DNA of 56,330 bases from Actinomycetota bacterium (lineage in GTDB: Bacteria > Actinomycetota > Acidimicrobiia > IMCC26256 > VFJJ01): positions 1-56,330 of the forward strand of contig VFJJ01000021.1 in NCBI GenBank assembly GCA_009886115.1, read 5' to 3'. Shown in pieces: positions 37,404-48,282 of the stretch. Below the pieces are notes generated by a model. It saw nothing but the letters and a program-made list of their open reading frames with translations, was not told the DNA's origin and did no database searches. The translations under genes were made by a program, and so were the position numbers. Position 1 is the first letter of the stretch. Every line of letters starts with the position of its first letter.

Positions 37404-37435
37404 TTGCCCGTCTCGTGAAGGCATTCACGTATACT
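37404..37435 (+). promoter_or_regulatory. Predicted promoter of the 11-subunit nuo operon with Rex-like palindrome
   Basis: TATACT (37430-37435) is a strong -10 box; TTGCCC at 37404-37409 is a weak -35 with a 20-base spacer. Between them lies TCGTGAAGGCATTCACGT (37413-37430), containing the perfect inverted repeat CGTGAA-N4-TTCACG. It fits the Rex operator TTGTGAA-N4-TTCACAA at 11 of 14 positions and would block the promoter when occupied. Confidence 0.55.
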
Positions 37436-37617
37436 CGGCCGGCGTTGGCGAGGGGTTCGGGGGGTAACCGAGCCGAGAGGTGGTCGTACTACGATTCGCC
37501 CGGTGAGGCGGTCGGGGGCCGTCTCCCGGAACCCTGGGTTCTTGCCCAGCAGCGCACTGTTTCACGCCAGTTCGTGGCGGTCGACCGGGAGTCGGAGGGC
37601 AGCGTGATCGGAGGGCC
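37436..37617 (+). promoter_or_regulatory. About 175-base leader of the 11-subunit nuo operon
   Basis: No ORF is convincing. Two hairpins can be drawn: GGTTCGG/CCGAGCC (37454-37460 with 37468-37474, one G-U pair, 7-base loop) directly after the predicted transcription start, and CTGGG/CCCAG (37534-37538 with 37545-37549). GGAGGG precedes the nuoA start. The leader is unlike the leaderless start predicted for the first nuo operon. Confidence 0.4.
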
Positions 37618-38010
37618 ATGGCGATCCGGGCACTGACGGGGTCGGTGTACACCGACCACACGCAGGCGTACTTCGCCGTGTTCGTGTTCGCCCTCGCGGC
37701 CTTCGGCATGGTCGCCGCGATGCTCGGCCTCGGACGGCTGATCCGACCGAGCCGGCCTCAGGCCCAGAAGTACATCTCCTACGAGTCCGGTGCCGACCCG
37801 ATCGGTGGCTTCGGGCAGATGCACGTGCGCTACTACATCTACGCGCTGCTGTTCGTGATCTTCGACGTCGAGGCGGTCTTCATCTTCCCCTGGGCCGTCG
37901 AACTCGAGGCCCTCGGCGCCTTCGGTCTGGTCGAGATGGTCATCTTCGTCGGCATCCTCGTGTTCGGGCTGGCCTACGCGTGGCGCAAGGGAGTGCTCCG
38001 ATGGGCCTGA
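37618..38010 (+). CDS. nuoA: Complex I-like subunit A (11-subunit operon)
   Basis: 130 residues, ATG with CGGAGGG upstream. Three helices; the NuoA loop reads [43 protein letters not shown]. The conserved cysteine of the usual ECG loop is serine here (YESG). It has no C-terminal tail, unlike the first NuoA. First gene of an 11-gene operon lacking nuoE, nuoF and nuoG. Its stop overlaps nuoB by ten bases. Confidence 0.95.
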   Translation: MAIRALTGSVYTDHTQAYFAVFVFALAAFGMVAAMLGLGRLIRPSRPQAQKYISYESGADPIGGFGQMHVRYYIYALLFVIFDVEAVFIFPWAVELEALGAFGLVEMVIFVGILVFGLAYAWRKGVLRWA

Positions 38011-38528
38011 TCGAGTCGGGTCTGCTCCAGAAGAAGCCGCTCAAGCCGGTCTCGTGGCTGCTCAACTACAGCCGCAAGTACTCCCTGTGGACGTTCCAGT
38101 GGGGCCTGGCGTGTTGTGCCATCGAGATGGGCGCGGCCCTGGCCGGACCCCGTTACGACGTGATGCGTCTGGGCGTCATCCCCTTCCCCGCAAGTCCCCG
38201 CCAGGCCGACCTGGTCGTGGTCTCGGGGACGGTCACCGACAAGATGGCCCCGTCGGTGCTGCGGCTCTACGAGCAGATGCCCGACCCCAAGTACGTGATC
38301 TCGATGGGCTCGTGCGCCAACTGCGGCGGTCCCTACTGGGACTCCTACTCGGTGACCAAGGGGATCGACCAGATCATCCCGGTCGACGTCTACGTTCCCG
38401 GGTGCCCGCCGAGGCCCGAGGCGTTGATGGAAGCCATCGTGATCCTCCAGCAGCGCATCCAGAACGAGGGTGTCGGCAACGACGAGCTCCGCCAACGATG
38501 GCGGGGAGAGCACATTCTCGTCGACTAG
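38001..38528 (+). CDS. nuoB: Complex I-like subunit B (11-subunit operon)
   Basis: 175 residues from the ATG at 38001, overlapping the end of nuoA. All four N2 ligands are kept: C38, C39, C105 and C135 ([26 protein letters not shown]). An extra cysteine (C108) follows the third ligand. The sequence is clearly divergent from the first NuoB, so this is not a recent duplication. It should pass electrons from NuoI to quinone without an NADH module. Confidence 0.97.
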   Translation: MGLIESGLLQKKPLKPVSWLLNYSRKYSLWTFQWGLACCAIEMGAALAGPRYDVMRLGVIPFPASPRQADLVVVSGTVTDKMAPSVLRLYEQMPDPKYVISMGSCANCGGPYWDSYSVTKGIDQIIPVDVYVPGCPPRPEALMEAIVILQQRIQNEGVGNDELRQRWRGEHILVD

Positions 38529-38612
38529 GCGTGAAGGTCGGTGGCGCTCACCGGGCAGTGGATGGGCGCGTGTCGCAGCAGCTTTCGCAGCAGGATTCCC
38601 GGGGGACTCCAG

Positions 38613-39317
38613 GTGGCAGACGAGCAGACGGTCGACGAGGCCGCGACAACCGAGGGCTCCACGAGCGTGGCGACGATCGACGCGGGGCCCGTCGCTGCCG
38701 TCGACAGCGCCATCGAAGCGCTGCGCGCTCGCGTCGTCGCCGAGCTGGGCTCGGCGGTGGTGGCCCACGAGATCAACCATGGGGTCGTGACCGTTCGGGT
38801 CACCACCGAGTCGTGGCGTCGTACCGCCGAGATCGTCCGGTCGAAGCTTGGCTTCGATTACCTCTCGTTCATCGCCGGCATCGACTGGATGCCCGCCCCC
38901 AAGGTGGGCGGCGAGGAGCTCGCCGGCGACACGTCGACGCCGGCCCAGCCGATGGAGCAGACCTACGGCGTCTGCGGCTCGGCCGGGCGCTTCCAGGTCT
39001 TCGCCGCCGTCACCTCGCTGTCTCGCAAGACGACGCTGGTGCTCAAGACCGACGTGTCCGAGACCGAGCCCATCGTGGCGTCGTGGGTCCCCGTCTATCC
39101 GGGCGCCGACTGGCACGAGCGTGAAACCTGGGAGATGTACGGGTTCCGTTTCGACGGCCATCCGGGGCTGCGGCACCTCTACCTTCCGGGTGAGTTCGAG
39201 GGGTTCCCGCTGCGCAAGGACTTCCCGCTGCTGGCCCGCGAGGTCAAGCCCTGGCCGGGCCTGGTCGACGTCGAGCCGATGCCGGGCGTCGCCGACGGCG
39301 ACGAAGGTGAGGAGTGA
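38613..39317 (+). CDS. nuoC: Complex I-like subunit C (11-subunit operon)
   Basis: 234 residues from the GTG at 38613, preceded by GGGGGAC; a GTG at 38541 would add 24 residues. The 30-kDa signature is present: WHERETWEMYGFRFDGHPGLRHLYLPGEFEGFPLRKDFPL. It is longer than the first NuoC, with an insert around GEELAGDTSTPAQPMEQ before the central strand. It stays separate from nuoD, which begins 4 bases after its stop. Confidence 0.94.
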   Translation: MADEQTVDEAATTEGSTSVATIDAGPVAAVDSAIEALRARVVAELGSAVVAHEINHGVVTVRVTTESWRRTAEIVRSKLGFDYLSFIAGIDWMPAPKVGGEELAGDTSTPAQPMEQTYGVCGSAGRFQVFAAVTSLSRKTTLVLKTDVSETEPIVASWVPVYPGADWHERETWEMYGFRFDGHPGLRHLYLPGEFEGFPLRKDFPLLAREVKPWPGLVDVEPMPGVADGDEGEE

Positions 39318-39321
39318 GCTC

Positions 39322-40509
39322 GTGACGACCACCGAGATTCCCGGATCGCCCGACTTCGAGATCGACCCGCGGGCGTTGACCCCGCTGGCCGATCAGCGCC
39401 TCGACATCGAGCTCCAGTCCGAAGACATGGTCCTCAACATCGGCCCGCAGCATCCGGCGACGCACGGCACGTTGCGGGTCGTCGTGCGGCTCGACGGTGA
39501 ACGTGTCGTCTCGGCCGACCCGGTCATCGGCTACATGCACCGCGGCTACGAGAAGCTCACCGAGTACCGCACCTACCCCCAGGTGACGACGCTCATCAAC
39601 CGGATCGACTGGTTGTCGTCGTTCGCCAACGAGGTGCCGTTCATCCACGCCGCAGAGCGCATCATGGGCGTCGAGGCCCCGCCTCGGGCGGAGTGGATCC
39701 GCACGGCGCTCACCGAGCTCTCCCGCATCGCCACGTTCATCCTCTTCCTCGGCGAGATGGGCCTCCAGGTCGGGGCCATCACCCCGGCGTTCTACGGCTT
39801 CCGCGACCGCGAGCACGTCCTCAACCTCATCGAGGCCGTCACCGGCGGGCGCTTCCACCCCAACTTCAACCGCATCGGCGGCATCAAGGACGACCTGCCG
39901 GCGGGGTGGATCAACGAGACCCGCCGGGTCATGGGCCTGATGCTCGAGTCGTGCGACCAGTTCGAGGATCTGGTGGCGGGCAACGAGATCTTCCAGGCCC
40001 GCACCCGCGGCTGCGGCATCATCCCGGCCGACGTGGGTGCCGCCTACGGGGTCTCGGGCTCGAACCTGCGGGCTTCAGGCGTCGACTGGGACCTGCGCCG
40101 CGACGGTCAGCCGTACCTCGCCTACCGCGAGCTCGACTGGAAGGTTTTCACCCATCCCGACGGTGACACCTTCGCCCGCTACTGGGTGCGGCTGCAGGAG
40201 ACCCGCGAAGCGATCCGCATGGTGCTGCAGATCCTCGACGGCCTCCCGGCGGGCCCGGTCATGGCCAAGGTCCCCCGCATCATCAAGGTGCCGGCCGGTG
40301 AAGCCTGGGTGAACACCGAGAACCCGCTCGGCGAGATGGGGTACTACGTCATCTCGAAGGGGGCGACGGGCCCGTTCCGCGTGAAGATCCGCACGGCGTC
40401 GTTCAGCAACGTCTCGATCCTGCCCTGGTTGCTCAAGGGCGTGTACGTTCCCGATGTCGTGACCATCCTCGCCGGGCTCTACTTCATTCTCGGAGACATC
40501 GACCGATGA
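39322..40509 (+). CDS. nuoD: Complex I-like subunit D (11-subunit operon)
   Basis: 395 residues from a GTG at 39322 with AGGAG upstream. The 49-kDa fold is complete (IGPQHPATHGTLR, APPRAEWIRTALTELSRI, C-terminal LADxx-like end YFILGDIDR). Two positions matter. R74 in GYMHRGYEK matches the arginine dimethylated by NDUFAF7 in mammalian NDUFS2, and the first NuoD has Thr there. W97 in NRIDWLSSFANE stands where the quinone-binding tyrosine is found in nearly all complexes I; the first NuoD keeps Tyr. The histidine of the quinone site is kept. This suggests a modified quinone site and a maturation step by the adjacent methyltransferase. Confidence 0.96.
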   Translation: MTTTEIPGSPDFEIDPRALTPLADQRLDIELQSEDMVLNIGPQHPATHGTLRVVVRLDGERVVSADPVIGYMHRGYEKLTEYRTYPQVTTLINRIDWLSSFANEVPFIHAAERIMGVEAPPRAEWIRTALTELSRIATFILFLGEMGLQVGAITPAFYGFRDREHVLNLIEAVTGGRFHPNFNRIGGIKDDLPAGWINETRRVMGLMLESCDQFEDLVAGNEIFQARTRGCGIIPADVGAAYGVSGSNLRASGVDWDLRRDGQPYLAYRELDWKVFTHPDGDTFARYWVRLQETREAIRMVLQILDGLPAGPVMAKVPRIIKVPAGEAWVNTENPLGEMGYYVISKGATGPFRVKIRTASFSNVSILPWLLKGVYVPDVVTILAGLYFILGDIDR

Positions 40510-41537
40510 TTGAGACTCTCGCGGTCGACTTGGCCTGGGGCTGGATCCTGGCCATCAAGACCGCCGTCGTCTTGAGCATCATCCCGTTCGGGGCGTTGCT
40601 GCTCGGGTACGTCTTCCTGCTCAAGATGATGAGCCACATGCAGAGCCGGCTCGGGCCCATGGACCCGGGTGGGTTCCACGGCTGGTTCCAGCTCATCGGT
40701 GACGGCATCAAGTTCCTCCAGAAGGAGGACATCACCCCCGAAGGTGCCGATCGACGGGTCTTCGCCCTGGCTCCGGCCATCATCTTGGTCTCGACGTTCC
40801 TCGTCTACATCGTGATTCCCGTCGGACCTCGCCTGATCGTGCGCGACCTCGACGTCGGCATCTTCTTCGCCTTGGCGGTGTCGTCGTTGTCGGTCATCGG
40901 TGTGCTCATGGCCGGCTGGGCCTCGGCCAACAAGTACGCCCTGATCGGGGCCTTGCGGGCCGCCGGTCAGCTCATCGCCTACGAGCTCCCGCTCGTGCTG
41001 GCCACCGTCGGCGTCGTCATCCAGGCCGGCACGATGAGCCTCCAGGGGATCGTGTACGCCCAGCAGAACGGCGAGATCTTCGGCTGGGGCGGCATCGGCA
41101 ACCCCTTCATCCTCACCCAGATCGTGGGTTTCCTCCTCTTCCTCACCGCGGCGCAGGCCGAGCTCACCCAGACGCCCTTCGACATGCCCGTCGCCGAGTC
41201 CGAGATCGTCGGCGGGTACTACGTCGAGTACACGGGCTTTCGCTTCCTCTTCTTCTTCATGGGCGAGTTCGGGACGGCGTTCGCCTTCGCCGGCATCGCG
41301 GCCACGCTGTTCCTGGGCGGCTGGTCGGTCCCCTGGGTCGACGGTACCGCCGCCGACGTGCTGGGCCCGATCGTGATGCTCACCAAGGTGATGCTCGTCT
41401 CGTTCCTCATCTTCTGGGTGCGGTTCACGTATCCGCGGTTCCGAGAAGACCAGCTGCAGTCGATCGCCTGGAAGTACCTCATCCCGCTCTCGCTCGTGAA
41501 CATCCTCGTCACCGGCATCCTGAAGGTGGCCATCTGA
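40506..41537 (+). CDS. nuoH: Complex I-like subunit H (11-subunit operon)
   Basis: 343 residues; ATG overlaps the nuoD stop. Eight membrane helices. The first quinone loop reads [34 protein letters not shown], where the usual GPNRxGPxG has become [10 protein letters not shown]. The second loop is [27 protein letters not shown]. The differences agree with a remodelled quinone cavity, like the Tyr-to-Trp change in NuoD. It lacks the Ser/Gly tail of the first NuoH. Confidence 0.95.
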   Translation: MIETLAVDLAWGWILAIKTAVVLSIIPFGALLLGYVFLLKMMSHMQSRLGPMDPGGFHGWFQLIGDGIKFLQKEDITPEGADRRVFALAPAIILVSTFLVYIVIPVGPRLIVRDLDVGIFFALAVSSLSVIGVLMAGWASANKYALIGALRAAGQLIAYELPLVLATVGVVIQAGTMSLQGIVYAQQNGEIFGWGGIGNPFILTQIVGFLLFLTAAQAELTQTPFDMPVAESEIVGGYYVEYTGFRFLFFFMGEFGTAFAFAGIAATLFLGGWSVPWVDGTAADVLGPIVMLTKVMLVSFLIFWVRFTYPRFREDQLQSIAWKYLIPLSLVNILVTGILKVAI

Positions 41538-42031
41538 TGCCGAAGTTCCCCAAGCCCAAGCTTCCCGGCGTCATCAGCGGTCTCGGCATCACGTTCCGTA
41601 CGATGCTCAAGCCGGCGGTGACCGTCCAGTATCCGCACGAGAAGGAAGAGCCCGTCACCCGGGCTCGGGGCGTCATCGCGCTGAAGGAAGAGAACTGCAC
41701 GGCGTGCATGCTGTGTGGGCGATCGTGTCCCGACTGGTGCATCTACATCGAGGGGCACAAGGAGAAGCGCCCGCCGCGCCGAGCCGGGGGCAAGCCCCGC
41801 ACGGTGAACATCCTCGATCGCTTCGACATCGACTACGCGTTGTGCATGTATTGCGGGATCTGCGTCGAGGTCTGCCCGTTCGACGCCCTGTTCTGGACCC
41901 CTGAGTTCGAGTACTCAGAGAACCGCATCGCCGATCTCCTGCACGACATGGACCGGCTGGGCGAGTGGATGGCCACCGTCCCCACCCCACCGCCGCTCGA
42001 GGTCGGTGCGCTCGTGAAGGCGAAGAAGTAG
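41537..42031 (+). CDS. nuoI: Complex I-like subunit I (11-subunit operon)
   Basis: 164 residues; the ATG at 41537 shares a base with the nuoH stop. Two [4Fe-4S] clusters: C54, C57, C60, C64 and C103, C106, C109, C113. With NuoE, F and G absent, this is the most exposed electron entry point, the place where ferredoxin docks in the chloroplast and cyanobacterial NDH complexes. A basic loop ([15 protein letters not shown]) between the two clusters could form an acceptor surface for an acidic donor such as ferredoxin; that is an inference. Confidence 0.95.
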   Translation: MPKFPKPKLPGVISGLGITFRTMLKPAVTVQYPHEKEEPVTRARGVIALKEENCTACMLCGRSCPDWCIYIEGHKEKRPPRRAGGKPRTVNILDRFDIDYALCMYCGICVEVCPFDALFWTPEFEYSENRIADLLHDMDRLGEWMATVPTPPPLEVGALVKAKK

Positions 42032-42525
42032 TGGGGCCCGAGAACGTCGTCTTCGCCGTCATCGCGGCGGCCATGGTCTTCTCGGCCATCCGGGTGGTCA
42101 CGACCCGCAACATCGTGCACGCCGCGCTGTACCTCGTGATCGTGCTGGCCGGGATCGCCGCGCAGTACATCCTCTTGGCCTCCGAGTTCTTGGCCTGGGT
42201 CCAGGTGCTCATCTACATCGGCGCGGTGCTGGTGCTGTTCCTGTTCGGGATCATGCTCACCAAGGCCCCCATGCGCGGCGACAACGACCTCGACAACGAC
42301 CAGCGCTGGCCGGCGGCGGTGGCGTCGCTGTTCCTCGCCGGGGTGTTGGGGACGATCCTCATCGACGGCTACGGCGACGTCGAGATCGCCGAGCCCGAGA
42401 AGATCGTGCGCACGGGTGATCTGGGCCGGTCGATCTTCCACGACTGGGTCATCCCCTTCGAGGTGGTCTCCATGCTCTTGTTGGGTGCGCTGATCGGCGC
42501 CATCGTGATCGCCCGGAGGGACTGA
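42031..42525 (+). CDS. nuoJ: Complex I-like subunit J (11-subunit operon)
   Basis: 164 residues from a GTG sharing a base with the nuoI TAG. Five helices; VVTTRNIVHAALYLVIVLAG and FLAWVQVLIYIGAVLVLFLFGIML are the NuoJ signatures. Shorter than the first NuoJ, with no C-terminal tail. The stop is followed by nuoK after 6 bases. Neighbouring subunits H, K and L are all present, so a full membrane arm can be built. Confidence 0.94.
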   Translation: MGPENVVFAVIAAAMVFSAIRVVTTRNIVHAALYLVIVLAGIAAQYILLASEFLAWVQVLIYIGAVLVLFLFGIMLTKAPMRGDNDLDNDQRWPAAVASLFLAGVLGTILIDGYGDVEIAEPEKIVRTGDLGRSIFHDWVIPFEVVSMLLLGALIGAIVIARRD

Positions 42526-42531
42526 CGCACG

Positions 42532-42834
42532 ATGGTGCTCAACCAGTTCCTCCTCCTCAGCCTCTTCTTGTTCTGCACCGGCGTCTACGGCGCGCTCGTG
42601 CGGCGCAACGGGGTGCTCGTGCTGATGAGCATCGAGTTGATGCTCAACGCCGCCAACCTCAACCTGGTGGCCTTCTCGGCGTTCTACAAGACCGAGATCT
42701 CCGGTCAGGTCTTCGCGCTGTTCGTCATCGCCATCGCGGCCGCCGAGGTGGGCGTGGGTCTGGCCATCGTCCTGCTCTTGTATCGCAACCTGTCGTCGGC
42801 CGATCTCGATCGTGCCGACTCGATGAAGGGCTGA
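42532..42834 (+). CDS. nuoK: Complex I-like subunit K (11-subunit operon)
   Basis: 100 residues, ATG at 42532. Three helices with the essential glutamates in [15 protein letters not shown] and [14 protein letters not shown]. Ends [12 protein letters not shown], close to the usual NuoK ending. Length is normal. It keeps the proton-path residues, which argues that this complex pumps. Confidence 0.95.
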   Translation: MVLNQFLLLSLFLFCTGVYGALVRRNGVLVLMSIELMLNAANLNLVAFSAFYKTEISGQVFALFVIAIAAAEVGVGLAIVLLLYRNLSSADLDRADSMKG

Positions 42835-42844
42835 GGGAACTCGA

Positions 42845-45052
<2,208 letters not shown>

Positions 45053-45113
45053 CACGGCCCGCGAACGTCGCCCGTCCCACACCTGAACGCATGAACCGAG
45101 AAGGATTCCCGGA

Positions 45114-46673
45114 ATGAACTGGTTCGACGACTGGGGCATCACGCTGACGGTGTTCATCCCCATCGTGGGAGCGATCATCGTCTTGCTCATCCCGAAGGGC
45201 GAGGAGGAGACGATCAAGGGCGTCGCTCTCCTCACGTCGCTCGTCACGCTGGGTTTCGCCATCGGGCTCATGGCCGAGTTCGACTACGACGACACGGCGA
45301 AGCTGCAGTTCGACGTGAACACGTCGTGGATCGACGTCATCAACAGCCGCTACCACGTGGCCATCGACGGCATCAGCCTGCCTCTGGTTCTGCTCTCGGC
45401 GCTCATCATCGTGCTGTGCATCGTCTACTCGTGGAACCACTTCCCCGAGCCCCACAATCCCAAGGCGCTCCTGGCGTTGATGCTCGTGCTCGAGACCGGG
45501 ATGATCGGCACGTTCGTGGCCCAGGACCTCATCCTCTTCTTCATCTTCTTCGAGGTGGTCCTGCTCCCGATGTACTTCATGATCGGCGTGTGGGGCGGCA
45601 AGAACCGCGAGTACGCCTCGATCAAGTTCTTCCTGTTCACGCTGTTCGGCTCGGCGCTCATGCTCTTGAGCTTCCTGGCCGTGTACTTCAGCTCGAAGGA
45701 CCCGCTCACAGGTCAGCACACGTTCGATATCGTCACCCTGTCGACCGCGGGGGTCCTCGATGTCTCCAAGACCGCTGCGGTGGTGATGTTCGGCGGCATG
45801 TTCCTGGGCTTCGGGATCAAGGTGCCGATGTTCCCGTTCCACACCTGGCTGCCCGACGCCCACACCGAGGCGCCCACCGTGGGCTCGGTGATCCTGGCCG
45901 CCGTGCTGTTGAAGCTCGGCACCTACGGCTTCATCCGCGTCGCCCTGCCGATCCTGCCCGAAGGAGCCCAGGAGTGGGCGCCCTACATCGGGCTCCTCGC
46001 CGTGATCGGCATCATCTACGGCGCGCTCAACTGCCTCGCCCAAAAGGACGTGAAGCGGCTCATCGCCTTCTCGTCGGTGGCGCACATGGGTTTCGTGATG
46101 CTCGGTATCGCCACGCTCACGAGTGCCGGCATCAACGCCGCCGTGTTCGGCATGGTGGCCCACGGTCTCATCACCGGCCTGTTGTTCTTCATCGCCGGCT
46201 CGATGCAAGAGCGCTACCACACCCGCGAGATGTCACGCTTGGGGGGTCTGCTCATCTCGGCCCCCAAGATGGGCTGGATCCTGGGCTTCACGGCCATGGC
46301 ATCGCTCGGGCTCCCCGGCCTCGCCGGCTTCTGGGGCGAGTTCCCTGCGATCCTGGCGGCCTACGAGCCGCTGAGCGTGCTCTCCGAGGAGACCTTCCGA
46401 ACGTACATGGTGATCGCCGCGGTCGGCACCGTGCTCGCTGCGGCCTACCTGCTCGTGATGTACCAGCGGGTCGCCATGGGCGAGGTGCCCGAGGAGTTCA
46501 AGGACGAGCACATCCACGATGTGCACGGCCCCGAATGGATCGCCTGGGCTCCGATGCTGATCCTCATCTTGGCCTTGGGGGTCTTCCCGAAGTTGCTCTT
46601 CGGTATCACCGACGACGCCGTCAAGCACGTGACCGACGGCATCGCCACCGCGCTCAACGCGACCTCGAAGTAG
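45114..46673 (+). CDS. nuoM: Complex I-like subunit M (11-subunit operon)
   Basis: 519 residues, ATG preceded by AGAAGGA after a 61-bp gap. Antiporter-type features: FFIFFEVVLLPMYFMIGVWGG, where the conserved glutamate is kept, and FGIKVPMFPFHTWLPDAHTEAPTVGSVILAAVLLK. It lacks the acidic C-terminal tail of the first NuoM. The gap before it is the largest inside this operon, but I see no separate promoter. Confidence 0.95.
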   Translation: MNWFDDWGITLTVFIPIVGAIIVLLIPKGEEETIKGVALLTSLVTLGFAIGLMAEFDYDDTAKLQFDVNTSWIDVINSRYHVAIDGISLPLVLLSALIIVLCIVYSWNHFPEPHNPKALLALMLVLETGMIGTFVAQDLILFFIFFEVVLLPMYFMIGVWGGKNREYASIKFFLFTLFGSALMLLSFLAVYFSSKDPLTGQHTFDIVTLSTAGVLDVSKTAAVVMFGGMFLGFGIKVPMFPFHTWLPDAHTEAPTVGSVILAAVLLKLGTYGFIRVALPILPEGAQEWAPYIGLLAVIGIIYGALNCLAQKDVKRLIAFSSVAHMGFVMLGIATLTSAGINAAVFGMVAHGLITGLLFFIAGSMQERYHTREMSRLGGLLISAPKMGWILGFTAMASLGLPGLAGFWGEFPAILAAYEPLSVLSEETFRTYMVIAAVGTVLAAAYLLVMYQRVAMGEVPEEFKDEHIHDVHGPEWIAWAPMLILILALGVFPKLLFGITDDAVKHVTDGIATALNATSK

Positions 46674-46679
46674 CGGCAG

Positions 46680-48173
46680 ATGCTGAGCGTGGGCATCCCT
46701 GCACCCGACATCGACTACCACGCGCTCGCGCCCGAGATCGTGGTCGCGGGGACGATCCTGCTGATCCTGCTCGTCGACCTGATCTTCGGCGACCGGGCGA
46801 GGGCCCACGCGTCGCGGATCGCCGCGTTCGGAGTGCTCGGGGCGCTCATCCCCGTCCTCACGTTGGGCGCCGACGGCGGCGACGTCAGCATGTTCAACGG
46901 CACCTTCGTCGTCGACAACTTCGCACTCGTCATGAAGGCGTTCTTCCTCATCGTCACCTACCTCGTGATCCTGGTGTCGGTCGACTCGATGTCCGAGAGC
47001 GACGTCGCCGAGCCCGAGTACTACCTCATGACGCTCACCGCCCTGTTGGGCATGATGGTCATGGGATCGAGCCGCGACCTCATCACGATCTTCGTCGCCC
47101 TCGAGACGATCTCCATCCCCACCTATCTGTTGGCCGGATGGAAGAAGCACGAGCACAAGTCGAACGAGGCGATGCTCAAGTACTTCGTCTTCGGCGTGCT
47201 GTCGTCGGCCGTGATGCTCTACGGCATGTCGCTCGTGTACGGCGCCACCGGCTCGACGTTGTTGTCGGTCATCGCCGAGGGTCCTCGCACCGACCTCGGA
47301 CAGGATCTCGGCACGGTGATGAACGTGGGGATCTTCCTCACCCTCGTCGGCTTCGCCTTCAAGGTCAGCGCCGTGCCGTTCCACTTCTGGACGCCCGACA
47401 CCTACGAGGGCGCGCCCACACCGGTCACAGCGTTCCTCTCGGTGGCGTCGAAGGCCGGCGGCATGGTGGCCATCTTCTCGCTCATCTACGTCGGCTTCTA
47501 CGGACGCACCGACGCCTGGCAGCCCATCATCTGGGTCATGGCGGCGTTGTCGATGACCGTCGGCAACATGATCGCGACGAAGCAGACGAACATCGTCCGC
47601 ATGCTCGCCTACTCGTCGATCGCCCAGGCCGGCTTCATGCTCGTACCGTTCGCCGTGGCGCCCGAGGACGGGCTGAACTCGTACCAGAGCGCCTTCTCGG
47701 CCACGGTCATCTACATGCTCATCTACGGCGCCATGAACATCGGGGCCTTCGCCACGCTCATGGCGATCGCCCGGCGCACGCGCTCGGGGGAGATCTCGAG
47801 CTTCGCCGGGCTCTTCAGCTACGCGCCGACGCTGGCCATGATGATGTCGATCTTCCTCATGTCGCTCGCGGGGGTCCCGATCTTCGCTGGCTGGTTCGCC
47901 AAGTTCGTCATGTTCCAGGCCACGATCGACGGCGGCACCGGGATGGCCTACGCGCTCGGCATCGTCGCCGCGGTCAACTCGGTGATCGCGTTCTTCTACT
48001 ACGGCAACGTCATCCGCTTGATGTTCTTCCGTGAGCCCACCGTCGAGGACCGCTCACCGATCCGGGTGCCCACGGCGCTGGGCGCGGCCATCGCCCTGTG
48101 CGCCATCACGACGGTGGCCGTGGGCATCTACCCCGAGCTCTTCGCCCGCCTGGGCGAGCGCACGCCGTTCTAG
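46680..48173 (+). CDS. nuoN: Complex I-like subunit N (11-subunit operon)
   Basis: 497 residues, ATG at 46680, six bases after the nuoM stop. Antiporter-type features: FVALETISIPTYLLAGWKK, AFKVSAVPFHFWTPDTYEGAPTPVTAF and IVRMLAYSSIAQAGFMLV. It completes a membrane arm with three antiporter-like subunits (L, M, N), as in standard complex I. It is followed 109 bases later by the MidA-like methyltransferase gene in the same direction. Confidence 0.95.
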   Translation: MLSVGIPAPDIDYHALAPEIVVAGTILLILLVDLIFGDRARAHASRIAAFGVLGALIPVLTLGADGGDVSMFNGTFVVDNFALVMKAFFLIVTYLVILVSVDSMSESDVAEPEYYLMTLTALLGMMVMGSSRDLITIFVALETISIPTYLLAGWKKHEHKSNEAMLKYFVFGVLSSAVMLYGMSLVYGATGSTLLSVIAEGPRTDLGQDLGTVMNVGIFLTLVGFAFKVSAVPFHFWTPDTYEGAPTPVTAFLSVASKAGGMVAIFSLIYVGFYGRTDAWQPIIWVMAALSMTVGNMIATKQTNIVRMLAYSSIAQAGFMLVPFAVAPEDGLNSYQSAFSATVIYMLIYGAMNIGAFATLMAIARRTRSGEISSFAGLFSYAPTLAMMMSIFLMSLAGVPIFAGWFAKFVMFQATIDGGTGMAYALGIVAAVNSVIAFFYYGNVIRLMFFREPTVEDRSPIRVPTALGAAIALCAITTVAVGIYPELFARLGERTPF

Positions 48174-48282
48174 TGCCGGCTCCAAGGCGCCTGGCGGCGC
48201 CGTCGCCGGCGACGTCGGGACCTCGCTGCGCTCGGCGGACCCCCTGCACCGTGCCGGGTGGCGGTCGGCGAGCGGAGCGCAT

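Noticed and set aside
37270-37428. Longer start of the patatin-like gene at 37428
   Set aside because: It would run over the predicted promoter and palindrome of the divergent operon, adds no recognisable domain and has no ribosome site.
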